Assembly (NCBI RefSeq): GCF_009708215.1
Contig: NZ_CP046175.1
Coordinates: 1,116,001-1,180,000, forward strand
DNA from: Occultella kanbiaonis
Lineage (GTDB): Bacteria; Actinomycetota; Actinomycetes; Actinomycetales; Beutenbergiaceae
DNA length: 64,000 nucleotides
Direction of reading: 5' to 3'
Below, piece by piece: positions 21,834-29,699 of this stretch (positions are counted from its first letter, which is position 1; each line of letters starts with the position of its first letter). The notes under the pieces are model-generated. The model ran no database searches. It saw nothing but the letters and a program-made list of their open reading frames with translations, and was not told the DNA's origin. The position numbers were made by a program, and so were the translations under genes.

Positions 21834-23564
21834 GTGGCGACAAGGTACGAACCGGAAGGGCTGGCGACGACCGACGACGCCGCCGACGGGATCGAACCCG
21901 CCCCGAAGCGGGCCGGCGGCGCAGGCGGAGCGGGCCCCTCCGGGCCTCGGTCACCCTCGGGCGGCGCGCCTCGCGGCGACGCCGGGCTCGGCGTGCGGGG
22001 GTGGTTGCGGTGGACGTGGCGGCAGCTGACCAGCATGCGGGTGGCCCTGCTGCTGCTGTTGCTGCTCGCGGTCGTGGCTCTGCCGGGCGCCTTCTTCCCG
22101 CAGCGCACGTCCGACCCGAACGCGGTGCAGCAGTACTTCCTGGACCACCCGGACACGGCGGACCTGCTGGACTCGCTGCACCTGTTCGACGTCTACGCCT
22201 CGCCGTGGTTCTCCGCCGTCTACCTGCTGCTGTTCGTCTCCCTGATCGGCTGCATCCTGCCGCGCACCTGGGTGCACCTGAAGAACCTGCGCGCCGAGCC
22301 CTCCCGGGTGCCGAGCCGGTTCACCCGGTTCGACGTGCGCGGCCAGGCGCGGGCCGCCGGCACGCCGGAGCAGGTCCGGAGGAGCCTGGACGCAGCCCTC
22401 GGGCGCCGGTACCGACGCCGGCTCGCGAGCGAGCGGGGCCGGACCGCCGACGGCGAGACGAGGACGGCGCTGACCATCTCCGCGGAGCGCGGCTTCGGCC
22501 GTGAGACGGGCAACCTGGTCTTCCACCTCGCCCTGGTCGGCCTGCTCGTGGTGACGGCGTGGGGCCAGCTGGTGCACTACCGCGGCCAGGTCGTCGTGGT
22601 GCAGGGGGACACGTTCGTGAACTCCCCGCTCGACTTCGACTCCTTCGACACCGGCAGCTGGTACGGCGCCGACGCCCAGGAGCCGTTCCGGGTCCGCCTG
22701 GACTCGTTCGAGTCCGAGTTCACCGTCGACTCCCAGGCCCGGGACTTCGTGGCCGGGGTGACCCTCACCGAGACCGACGGCAGCACCCGCACCGCGGACG
22801 TGCGGGTCAACCACCCACTGGAGACCAACGACACCCGCATCTACCTCACCGGGAACGGCTTCGCGCCACGGTTCACGGTGACCGACGGCAGCGGCGAGGT
22901 GGCGTTCTCCGGTGCCGTCCCGTTCCTGCCCACCGCGGACCCGAACTACACCTCCAACGGGGTGGTGATGGTGCCGGACGCGAACGGCGGTGAACGCCAG
23001 CTCGGCTTCAACGGGGTGCTGCTGCCCACGGCCACCGCGGACGAGGAGGGCAACCTGATCGGGTCCGCCTACCCCCAGCCCCTGGACCCGGCTGTGGTGC
23101 TCAACGTGTGGGTCGGGGACCTCGGCCTGGACAACGGCGTGCCACAGAACCTCTATCTGCTGGACACCACGAACATGGAGCAGGTGCTGACCACCGGCGA
23201 GGACGGGACCGAGGCTCCGGTCCAGGTGGTGCTGCGGCCGGGGGAGTCCGTGGAGCTGCCGGACGGTCTCGGCACCATCACCTTCGAGGATCTGCCCCGG
23301 TTCGCCGCGTTCGACGTGCGCTACGACCCGTCGATCATATGGATGGGGGTGTTCGCGGGACTCGCGTTCGCCGGACTGGTGGCCTCGCTGTTCCTGCCGC
23401 GGCGCCGGATCTGGGTGCGCCTGGTGGCCGGTGCCGACGGGGATACAGTGGTCTCCGCGGCGGCGTTGGCCCGCGGCGACGATCCCGGACTCCAGCGTGA
23501 GCTGGACCGGGTCCTGGCGGTCCTGGACTCCGATCAGGCCGCAACGTCGAAGGAGGACCGGTGA
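21834..23564 (+). CDS. resB: Cytochrome c biogenesis protein ResB (Ccs1)
   Basis: ResB works with CcsB as the system II haem exporter and cytochrome c synthetase. The 576-aa protein has a cytoplasmic N-terminal extension of about 60 residues (Gly/Pro/Ala-rich), then membrane helices near 70-88, 118-141 and 225-245. A large extracytoplasmic domain (about 250-495) follows, with VVVQGDTFVNSPLDFDSFDTGSWYG and VRVNHPLETNDTRIYLTGNGFAP, and a fourth helix near 500-520. Its GTG follows the ccdA stop immediately and its end overlaps ccsB by 4 bp. The usual histidine in NHPL is present. Confidence 0.95.
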   Translation: MATRYEPEGLATTDDAADGIEPAPKRAGGAGGAGPSGPRSPSGGAPRGDAGLGVRGWLRWTWRQLTSMRVALLLLLLLAVVALPGAFFPQRTSDPNAVQQYFLDHPDTADLLDSLHLFDVYASPWFSAVYLLLFVSLIGCILPRTWVHLKNLRAEPSRVPSRFTRFDVRGQARAAGTPEQVRRSLDAALGRRYRRRLASERGRTADGETRTALTISAERGFGRETGNLVFHLALVGLLVVTAWGQLVHYRGQVVVVQGDTFVNSPLDFDSFDTGSWYGADAQEPFRVRLDSFESEFTVDSQARDFVAGVTLTETDGSTRTADVRVNHPLETNDTRIYLTGNGFAPRFTVTDGSGEVAFSGAVPFLPTADPNYTSNGVVMVPDANGGERQLGFNGVLLPTATADEEGNLIGSAYPQPLDPAVVLNVWVGDLGLDNGVPQNLYLLDTTNMEQVLTTGEDGTEAPVQVVLRPGESVELPDGLGTITFEDLPRFAAFDVRYDPSIIWMGVFAGLAFAGLVASLFLPRRRIWVRLVAGADGDTVVSAAALARGDDPGLQRELDRVLAVLDSDQAATSKEDR

Positions 23565-24589
23565 ACAGCGATCTCGGTGACATCAGCACGCTGCTGATCT
23601 ATGGGGCGATGGCGTCCTACGTGGTCGCGATGATCGCGTTCGCGGTGGATGTCAGCGCGCTCGGCGTCGGTGCACCCAAGGATCGCAGGCGCCGCGCCGC
23701 AGGGATCGGCCTGTCGACGATGTGGCTCGGTGCCGGGCTGCAGTTCGTGGGGATCGTGGTGCGCGGCCTCGCCGCCGGGCGGGTGCCATGGGCGAACATG
23801 TACGAGTTCACCCTGATGTTCACGTTCTTCGTCGTCGCCATCTTCCTCGGCCTGCAGACCCGACGGGACATGCGCTACCTCGGCGTCGCGGTGGCGATGC
23901 TCGCGTTCCTGGCGCTGATGCTCGCGGTCAGCGTGCTCTACGTCGAGGCGGACGGGGTCCAGCCCGCCCTGCGCAGCTACTGGCTGGTGATCCACGTGTC
24001 CGTGGCGACGCTCGCCACCGGCCTGTCCGGTCTGGCAGCGATCATCTCGATAGCCCAGTTGGTCAAGGCGCGCAGCGAGCGCGCGTCGGCCGGCTCCGCC
24101 GCCATGGCGGCGGCCGGGTCGACGGCGGAGGTCACCTCGGCCGCTACCGGCGGCGGCACGTCTGTCACCTCGCGCGCTGCCGCTGGCGGCGGCACGTCGG
24201 CGACGGCGACCGCGGTCGCCGAGACGGCCACGGAGCCCGGCGCGACGTTCGGCTCCAGGATCGTCGGCGCGCTGCCGGCCTCGGCCAACATGGAGCGCCT
24301 CGCCTACCGGCTCAACGCCGTCGGGTTCGTGGCCTGGACGTTCACGCTCGTGGCCGGAGCGATCTGGGCGGAGCACGCCTGGGGCCGCCCGTGGGGCTGG
24401 GACCCGAAGGAGACCTGGACGTTCGTGATCTGGGTGATCTACGCGGCGTACCTGCACGCGCGGGTCACGACGGGCTGGGCGGCCGAGAAGTTCGCCTACT
24501 TCGCGCTCGTCGGGTTCATGGCGGTGCTCGCGAACTTCTACATCGTCAACATCTTCTTCAGCGGCAAGCACTCCTACGCCGGCGTGTGA
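23561..24589 (+). CDS. ccsB: Cytochrome c biogenesis protein CcsB (ResC/CcsA family)
   Basis: A 342-aa polytopic haem-handling protein, partner of ResB. The tryptophan-rich WWD signature is WGRPWGWDPKETWTFVIW (around residue 275), flanked by a conserved HAR histidine region and a final helix with NFYIVNIFFSGKHSYAGV. About eight membrane helices are expected. Between helices, at about residues 170-240, sits a low-complexity Ala/Thr/Gly insertion (GGGTSVTSRAAAGGGTSATAT), longer than in model CcsB proteins. GTG 23561 overlaps the resB stop. It is the last gene of the ccs operon; paired hairpins follow. Confidence 0.95.
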   Translation: MNSDLGDISTLLIYGAMASYVVAMIAFAVDVSALGVGAPKDRRRRAAGIGLSTMWLGAGLQFVGIVVRGLAAGRVPWANMYEFTLMFTFFVVAIFLGLQTRRDMRYLGVAVAMLAFLALMLAVSVLYVEADGVQPALRSYWLVIHVSVATLATGLSGLAAIISIAQLVKARSERASAGSAAMAAAGSTAEVTSAATGGGTSVTSRAAAGGGTSATATAVAETATEPGATFGSRIVGALPASANMERLAYRLNAVGFVAWTFTLVAGAIWAEHAWGRPWGWDPKETWTFVIWVIYAAYLHARVTTGWAAEKFAYFALVGFMAVLANFYIVNIFFSGKHSYAGV

Positions 24590-24614
24590 CCTGTCTGACC
24601 CGGTCGCTGCGTCA

Positions 24615-24643
24615 CCTCACGCTCACCGGGACCGCCCGTGAGG
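24615..24643. terminator. Hairpin after the ccs operon
   Basis: CCTCACG (24615-24621) pairs with CGTGAGG (24637-24643) across a 15-nt loop, 25 nt after the ccsB stop. A second weaker hairpin (CCTGAAGAA with TTCTTCGGG, about 24656-24686) follows. Both lie between convergent ccsB and the PLDc_N gene. Confidence 0.5.
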
Positions 24644-24715
24644 CAGTACCTCGCGCCTGAAGAAGTAGTCTCTCCGGTTCTTCGGGCGGGGAGGTCTGTG
24701 TGACGGCGGGAGATA

Positions 24716-25186
24716 CTACGCGCGGTCCTCGGTGTCCCCGGGCTTCGGTCCGGTGCGGCGTCCATCGGGCCGGTCGGTGCCCTCGTCGCCGTCGTCGGAG
24801 CTGTCCGCCGAGGCACCCGGTCCACTCGTCGGCAGTGCCGGCGGCACCGGAGGTTCGGGCGACTTCGTGACCTCGGGCGGGGTCGGGCGGTTCAGTCCGG
24901 CCAGGAACTCGGGGTCGTCGTCGGGCGCGACCGGGCGGCTCGGGCGTCGCGAGGGCCGTGGGGCCGGGTAGTCATCGGCTCCGCCGTCCGCGGAACCGCC
25001 CGTCGCGATCGGGAGCCGGGACGCGATGAGCCAGATGAGGGCGCCGACCCCGAGGGTGACGATGATCACGGCCACCCACAGCCACGCAGGCAGCCCGAGG
25101 CGTCGCCGGGGGTCCTCGGTACGTGCGACATCGAGGATGGCGTAGGTCATGAGACCGATGATGGCCAGGACGAGCAGGAACCTCAT
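24716..25186 (-). CDS. PLDc_N-domain membrane protein
   Basis: A 156-aa protein with two helices (about residues 3-18 and 33-56) forming a PLD-nuclease N-terminal module: FLLVLAIIGLMTYAILDVARTEDPRRRLGLPAWLWVAVIIVTLGVGALIWL. This is the same module as at the N-terminus of cardiolipin synthases, here without the catalytic domain. The C-terminal 95 residues are a disordered, acidic and proline-rich tail. The start is fixed by a TAGGCT -10 box 6 nt upstream. Function is unknown. Confidence 0.85.
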   Translation of the reverse strand: MRFLLVLAIIGLMTYAILDVARTEDPRRRLGLPAWLWVAVIIVTLGVGALIWLIASRLPIATGGSADGGADDYPAPRPSRRPSRPVAPDDDPEFLAGLNRPTPPEVTKSPEPPVPPALPTSGPGASADSSDDGDEGTDRPDGRRTGPKPGDTEDRA

Positions 25187-25192
25187 TCCCAG

Positions 25193-25202
25193 AGCCTACG
25201 CT
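25193..25202. promoter_or_regulatory. Interlocked divergent leaderless -10 boxes
   Basis: The minus-strand TAGGCT (25198-25193) and plus-strand TACGCT (25197-25202) overlap by two bases. Each ends exactly 6 nt from a start codon (ATG 25186 minus and ATG 25209 plus). Only 22 bp separate the two start codons, so each promoter's upstream elements must lie inside the opposing gene. Confidence 0.6.
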
Positions 25203-25208
25203 GAGTCC

Positions 25209-25706
25209 ATGGCTCTCCTCATCTACAGCGTGCTCCGGATCGTGCTGGTGGTCGGCGCCGGTGCCGTGCTGTACCTGCTCGGACTGCGCAGCTGGCTCCT
25301 CGTGCTCGGCGCGGTGCTGCTGGGGGCGGGCCTGTCCTACGTGCTCCTCGAGGTGCCGCGTCGGCGCGCGGCCGAGTCCATGGCGGCCCGGCGGGCTGAC
25401 GGGGACCGGTTCTCCAAGGCCCTGGCCGAGGAGGCGGCGGACGAGGACGCCGAGGCGGACTCGATCGCAGGTGCGGACCTCGCGGAGCGGGCGCGCTCGG
25501 CCGGCGCCGAGCGGACGCCGTCGGCCGGCGCCGAGCGGACTCCGTCAGCCGGCGCCGAGCAGGAGGGCGCCGCCGAGGACCAACCCGAACGCGAGCTCAA
25601 GGAGGCCGGTGTTCTTGAGCACGACGATCAGGTCACGCCCGGTCGCACCGCCGAGGACCCGGCGCGCGAGGACCACCGCCACGGGAGCCAGCAGCAGGAG
25701 AAGTAG
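25209..25706 (+). CDS. DUF4229 family membrane protein with 3' extension antisense to menA
   Basis: A 165-aa protein. Residues 1-55 form two membrane helices (ALLIYSVLRIVLVVGAGAVLYLLG and WLLVLGAVLLGAGLSYVLLEVPRRRAA), and FSKALAEEAADEDAEADSI matches the acidic end of DUF4229 proteins, which are usually near 100 residues. From about residue 96 the protein becomes an 8-residue repeat (SAGAERTP x2.7). Its last 54 codons run antisense through the 3' end of menA (162-bp overlap). The tail looks like a read-through extension rather than conserved protein. The start is set by the -10 box 6 nt upstream. Confidence 0.75.
   Translation: MALLIYSVLRIVLVVGAGAVLYLLGLRSWLLVLGAVLLGAGLSYVLLEVPRRRAAESMAARRADGDRFSKALAEEAADEDAEADSIAGADLAERARSAGAERTPSAGAERTPSAGAEQEGAAEDQPERELKEAGVLEHDDQVTPGRTAEDPAREDHRHGSQQQEK
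25497..25562 (+). repeat. 24-bp tandem repeat (2.7 copies) at the menA stop
   Basis: Units at 25497-25520, 25521-25544 and partial 25545-25562 encode SAGAERTP in the plus-strand gene. The stop codon of menA (minus strand, 25545-25547) lies at the edge of the third unit. Confidence 0.9.
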
Positions 25707-26423
25707 CGCCCACGGGGTCCACGCGGTCACCGCGAGCCCCGCGAGCAGCGCGGTCACGAGCATCGCCACGTAGGCGACCCGGGCTCGCCGCTCGCCGAGC
25801 CGGACGGCCAGGGTGAGCTTGCCGACGCCGGCGTCGGTGGGAATGTCGCGAATGTTGTTGGCCATCAGAAGAGCGCAGGCGAGCAGGCCGATCCCGATGG
25901 CGCCGAGCACGGCCGGGCCGGTGATCCGAAGCGCCTGCGAATACGTGGTGCCCAGAGTGGCGACCAGCCCGAAGAACACGAACACGGCCACCTCGCCGAG
26001 GCCCCGGTACCCGTACGGGGAGCGTCCGCCCGTGTAGAACCAGGCAGCCACCACGCAGACCACCCCGACGACGAGCAGCCACCAGAGACCGGACACGGCG
26101 CACAGGGCCAGCCCGAACAGGCCGGAGACCCCGAACGCGGCGAACGCGGCGGCCTTGACGCGCTTCGGCGGGACCGCGCCGGACGCCGTCAGCCGCTGTG
26201 GCCCGACGCGGACGTCGTCGGTGCCGCGGATGCCGTCCGAATAGTCGTTGGCGAAGTTCACACCCACCTGCAGGGCCAGCGCCACCCCGGCCGCGAGCAG
26301 GGCGCGCACGGCGGAAACCGAGCCCACGAACGCGGCCGCCCCGGTGCCGGCGAGGACCGGTGCGACCGCCGCCGGGAGGGTGCGCAGCCGCGCACCCTCG
26401 AGCCAGTCACTCACCGAGGGCAT
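25545..26423 (-). CDS. menA: 1,4-dihydroxy-2-naphthoate polyprenyltransferase MenA
   Basis: MenA is a membrane UbiA-family prenyltransferase that attaches the polyprenyl tail to 1,4-dihydroxy-2-naphthoate, giving demethylmenaquinone. The first Mg-diphosphate motif is NFANDYSDGIRGTD (near residue 65) and the second is ANNIRDIPTD (near residue 190). About eight or nine hydrophobic helices make up the 292-aa protein. Family members begin with a W-x-EGARxRTLP motif, here SDWLEGARLRTLPAA. ATG 26423 has GGAG at 6-nt spacing; a GTG 15 nt upstream is the alternative. It is the partner of HepT (57425) for the tail and MenG (38856) for the next step. Its 3' end overlaps a convergent gene. Confidence 0.95.
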   Translation of the reverse strand: MPSVSDWLEGARLRTLPAAVAPVLAGTGAAAFVGSVSAVRALLAAGVALALQVGVNFANDYSDGIRGTDDVRVGPQRLTASGAVPPKRVKAAAFAAFGVSGLFGLALCAVSGLWWLLVVGVVCVVAAWFYTGGRSPYGYRGLGEVAVFVFFGLVATLGTTYSQALRITGPAVLGAIGIGLLACALLMANNIRDIPTDAGVGKLTLAVRLGERRARVAYVAMLVTALLAGLAVTAWTPWALLLLLLAPVAVVLARRVLGGATGRDLIVVLKNTGLLELAFGLVLGGALLLGAG

Positions 26424-26489
26424 GCGGACTCCGTTCACGTGGGACCGGCCCCGGACGGGGCGCGCAAGCGAGGATATCGGGCCGCGAGG

Positions 26490-27722
26490 TCAGGGCTGCG
26501 CGGGGTCAGCTCGGTCCGTGCTGCCGTGCCGTTCGCCGTGCCGTTCGCCGAGGCCCGCCGCGAGGTCCGCCGCGGCGCTCGCCGCCAGGGTCAGCCGGTC
26601 CACCTTGCCCGGCCCGCGCAACGGCAGGGACTCGCGCACGAGCAGGGCACGCGGCGCCCCCGGGCCGCCGCCGACGGCAGCCCGGACGGCGGTCAGGTCG
26701 GGCGGGGCGGCCCCGGGCCGGGGGACCACGACGGCTGTGACCGACTCGCCCCACTCAACGTCCGGGACGCCCACTACGGCCACTTCCGCGACCGCGTCCA
26801 ACGCGGCGACGGCCCGTTCCACCGCAGCCGGGTGCACGTTGACGCCACCGGTGACGAGGACGTCGTCCACGCGGCCGAGCACGGTCAGCGTGGCGTCGTC
26901 GAGGGCGCCCGCGTCCCCGGTGCGCAACCACCGGCGGCCGTCGATCGTGACGAACGGATCGGGGCCGTCGTCGAGGTACCCGTTGGCAAGCACCGGCCCG
27001 GCGAGGTGGATCCGGGCATCCGCGTCCAGGTGTACGTCCACGCCGTCGAGTGGGACGCCGTCGTAGACGCAGCCGCCGCAGGTCTCGGTCATGCCGTAGG
27101 TGGTCACCACCGGGATGCCGGCCTCCCGGGCGGCGGTCAGCACCGGCCCGGCGGTGGCAGCACCGCCCACGAGCACCGCGGCGCAGGTGCGCAGCAGGTC
27201 GACGGATGCCCCGCCGTCGGCCAGGACCCGCACGAGCTGGGTCGGGACCAGGGAGAGGTACCGGGGCACGTCGCTGCGCATCGCGCGCAGCGCGGCGGTC
27301 AACGCGGCCGGGGTGAACCGGCCGGGTCGCATGGCGACCGGCATGGTCCCGGCCAGGACCGAGCGGATCAGCACCTGCAGGCCCGCCACGTGGTCGGTCG
27401 GCAGCGCCAGCAGCCACTGGCCCGGACCGGCAAGACGCGCCTCGGTGGCGCTCGCGCTGGCCCGCAACGCGGCCGCGCCGAGCGCGACCGGGCGGCCGAC
27501 GCCGCTCGTCGACCCCGAGGTAGTCAGGATGACCGCGGTGCCGGCCGGGGCCAGGTCGCGTGCGGCGGCAGCCGCCGGCGCGGTCGCGACCGCCGGACCG
27601 GTGCCGTCGAGGGCGTCGGCGAGCGCCGCCAGCAGCTCGTGCGGCGGGCGCACCGGCAGATCGTCGGAGTCCGGGACGGGGCCCGGCTTGCTGGGGGCGG
27701 GGGACTCGGGCGACTCGGACAC
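26490..27722 (-). CDS. menE: o-succinylbenzoate-CoA ligase MenE
   Basis: An AMP-forming ligase that activates o-succinylbenzoate with CoA. The 410-aa protein is compact, as in other actinobacterial MenE. Motifs are ILTTSGSTSGVGRPVAL (P-loop), VTTYGMTETCGGCVYDG, LRTGDAG, LTVLGRVDDVLVTGGVNVHP (hinge) and LPLRGPGKVDRL with the adenylation lysine near the C-terminus. The GTG at 27722 follows a TAGGCT -10 box by 7 nt; longer upstream frames overlap the divergent gene and have no similarity. It lies 66 bp downstream of nothing but upstream of menA, in the same direction, likely one transcript. Confidence 0.93.
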   Translation of the reverse strand: MSESPESPAPSKPGPVPDSDDLPVRPPHELLAALADALDGTGPAVATAPAAAAARDLAPAGTAVILTTSGSTSGVGRPVALGAAALRASASATEARLAGPGQWLLALPTDHVAGLQVLIRSVLAGTMPVAMRPGRFTPAALTAALRAMRSDVPRYLSLVPTQLVRVLADGGASVDLLRTCAAVLVGGAATAGPVLTAAREAGIPVVTTYGMTETCGGCVYDGVPLDGVDVHLDADARIHLAGPVLANGYLDDGPDPFVTIDGRRWLRTGDAGALDDATLTVLGRVDDVLVTGGVNVHPAAVERAVAALDAVAEVAVVGVPDVEWGESVTAVVVPRPGAAPPDLTAVRAAVGGGPGAPRALLVRESLPLRGPGKVDRLTLAASAAADLAAGLGERHGERHGSTDRADPAQP

Positions 27723-27729
27723 GGGCCCC

Positions 27730-27772
27730 AGCCTAGGAGGCAGACGGACGCGGCCGCGGCTGGGGCTAGAGT
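27730..27772. promoter_or_regulatory. Divergent -10 boxes for menE and the DUF3048 gene
   Basis: TAGGCT on the minus strand (27735-27730) ends 7 nt before the menE GTG. TAGAGT on the plus strand (27767-27772) ends 8 nt before ATG 27781. The start codons are 58 bp apart. Confidence 0.45.
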
Positions 27773-27780
27773 GGGCCGCG

Positions 27781-28851
27781 ATGTTGAACGCGACCAGAGC
27801 CGGACGCCGGCACCGGACCGCCATCGCGATCGTTGCCGCGTTGCTCATGGTCGCAGGATGCTCCGGGCAGGACCCCCAGGACGGGGCCACCGAGACCGTC
27901 GAGGTCCCCCCGGAGGTGGTCGTCGACAAGGCCGCCCCGCCGGAGCCGGCGGCGGTGATCGTGTGGCCGCTGACCGGCGTTGCCGGCGAGCCGGCCGCGC
28001 GACCGGCGATGTCCATCAAGATCGAGAACTCGAACGCCGCACGACCGCAGACCGGCTTGCAGGCGGCGGATGTCGTCTGGGAGCAGATGGTCGAGGGTGG
28101 CGTCACCCGGTTCAACGCGGTGTACCACTCGACGATCCCGGACGAGGTCGGGCCGGTCCGGTCGGTGCGCCCGATGGACGCCGGAATCTCGGGCCCCTAC
28201 GGTGGTCTGCTGGTCTTCTCCGGCGGGCTCGCCCCGTTCGTCCAGGCGGCGCGCGACGTAGGCCTCCAGGTGCTCAGTGACGACGGCGGTCAGGCCGGAT
28301 TCCACCGGTCCTCGGACCGGGTCGCCCCGCACAACCTGTACGGGACCCCACAGGAGTTCCTCGACCAGGCCGACGCCGCGGACACCGCCCCGCCGACGCA
28401 GTTCACGTTCGCCCGCACCGCCGCGCAGGCGACCGCGACCACGGCCGGGACCCCGGCGGGCTCGCTCGCGGTCAACTTCCCGCAGGCACACCCGGGCTGG
28501 ACCTGGGACGCCGGCCAGGCCCTCTGGCTGCGCACCGAGGACGGCGCCCCCGCGACCACCACCGACACCGGTCAGCTCACCGCCGTGAACGTCGTGGTGC
28601 TGCGCGTGGATGTCGTCACAACCGCCTACCGGGACCCGAGTGGCGCCGCCGTGCCCGAGACCGTGGTGGTCGGATCCGGTGAGGCAGTGGTGGCCACCGG
28701 TGGTCAGACGATCACCGGCACCTGGACCAAGCCCGACGAGGCCTCGCCCGTCACCCTGACCACCGCCGACGGCACGGTCATCGAGCTGGCCCCGGGGAAC
28801 ACCTGGGTCGAGCTGCTGCCGACCTCGAACGGTTCGATCTCCATCGACTGA
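27781..28851 (+). CDS. DUF3048 domain lipoprotein (YerB-like)
   Basis: A 356-aa exported lipoprotein: signal sequence IAIVAALLMVAGC (lipid Cys near residue 27), then a DUF3048 domain (VIVWPLTGV, RPAMSIKIENSNAARPQTGLQ, DVVWEQMVEGGVTRFNAVYHS, VGPVRSVRPMD) and its C-terminal partner domain (VVLRVDVVTTAYRD...GTWTKPDEASPVTLTTADG). Bacillus YerB is the named relative; function is unknown, presumably at the cell envelope. It is divergent from menE with a near-leaderless promoter. The next gene starts 50 bp later with its own Shine-Dalgarno sequence. Confidence 0.9.
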   Translation: MLNATRAGRRHRTAIAIVAALLMVAGCSGQDPQDGATETVEVPPEVVVDKAAPPEPAAVIVWPLTGVAGEPAARPAMSIKIENSNAARPQTGLQAADVVWEQMVEGGVTRFNAVYHSTIPDEVGPVRSVRPMDAGISGPYGGLLVFSGGLAPFVQAARDVGLQVLSDDGGQAGFHRSSDRVAPHNLYGTPQEFLDQADAADTAPPTQFTFARTAAQATATTAGTPAGSLAVNFPQAHPGWTWDAGQALWLRTEDGAPATTTDTGQLTAVNVVVLRVDVVTTAYRDPSGAAVPETVVVGSGEAVVATGGQTITGTWTKPDEASPVTLTTADGTVIELAPGNTWVELLPTSNGSISID

Positions 28852-28901
28852 CCATCCCTTCGAGCACCGACCCGAGCACGACCCGAGAACAGGGAGCCCA
28901 C

Positions 28902-29669
28902 GTGTCAACACCCGTGCGTATCGCAGCCCAACTCCAGCCACAGCACGCCCCCGACTACGGCCTGATCCGTGACGCGGTGCTGCGCGCCGAGGACGCCGGC
29001 GTCGACATCATCTTCACCTGGGACCACTTCTACCCGCTCAACGGCGACCTCGATGGTCACCACTTCGAGTGCTGGTCGCTGCTGGCGGCCTGGGCGGAGC
29101 AGACCGAACGGGTCGAGCTCGGCGCGCTCGTGACCGGCGGCGGGTACCGCAACCCGGACCTGCTCGCGGACATCGCGCGCACCGTGGACCACATCAGCGG
29201 CGGGCGGCTGATCCTCGGCATCGGGGCCGGCTGGAACGAGAAGGACTACGACAACTACGGCTACGAGTTCGGAACGCCGGGCAGCCGGCTCGCGCTCCTC
29301 AAGGAGTACCTGCCCCGGATCCGGTCACGGTTCGAGCAGTTGAACCCGGCCCCGCTGCGTGAGATCCCGATCCTGATCGGCGGCGGCGGAGAGCGCAAGA
29401 CGCTGCGCCTGGTGGCCGAGCACGCCAACATCTGGCACTCGTTCTCCGACCTGGAGACGCTGCGGCGCAAGAACGCGATCCTGGCCCAGCACTGCGCCGA
29501 CGTGGGCCGGGAGTCCGCCGTCATCGACCGGTCCACGTCGTGGCCCGGCGCCGACGGGGCCGCGGCCTACGCGGCCGAGGGGGTGCGCCTGTTCACGGTC
29601 GGGGTCTCCGGGCCCGAGTACGACCTGACCGAGGTCCGCAACGCCGTCGCCTGGCGGGACGCGCAGTAG
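28902..29669 (+). CDS. LLM class F420-dependent oxidoreductase
   Basis: A 255-aa TIM-barrel protein of the luciferase-like monooxygenase superfamily, in the F420-using group. Motifs include VDIIFTWDHFYPL, LGALVTGGGYRNPDLLADIARTVDHISGGRLILGIGAGWNEKDYDNYGYEFGT and IPILIGGGGERKTLRLVAEHANIW. It would oxidise or reduce an unknown substrate with coenzyme F420. GTG 28902 follows AGGGAGCCCAC. It is unlikely to be part of menaquinone synthesis although flanked by men genes; the short family length is normal for this subgroup. Confidence 0.9.
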   Translation: MSTPVRIAAQLQPQHAPDYGLIRDAVLRAEDAGVDIIFTWDHFYPLNGDLDGHHFECWSLLAAWAEQTERVELGALVTGGGYRNPDLLADIARTVDHISGGRLILGIGAGWNEKDYDNYGYEFGTPGSRLALLKEYLPRIRSRFEQLNPAPLREIPILIGGGGERKTLRLVAEHANIWHSFSDLETLRRKNAILAQHCADVGRESAVIDRSTSWPGADGAAAYAAEGVRLFTVGVSGPEYDLTEVRNAVAWRDAQ

Positions 29670-29699
29670 CGACCGGCTCCTGGCCGGGTCAGTGCCGGG

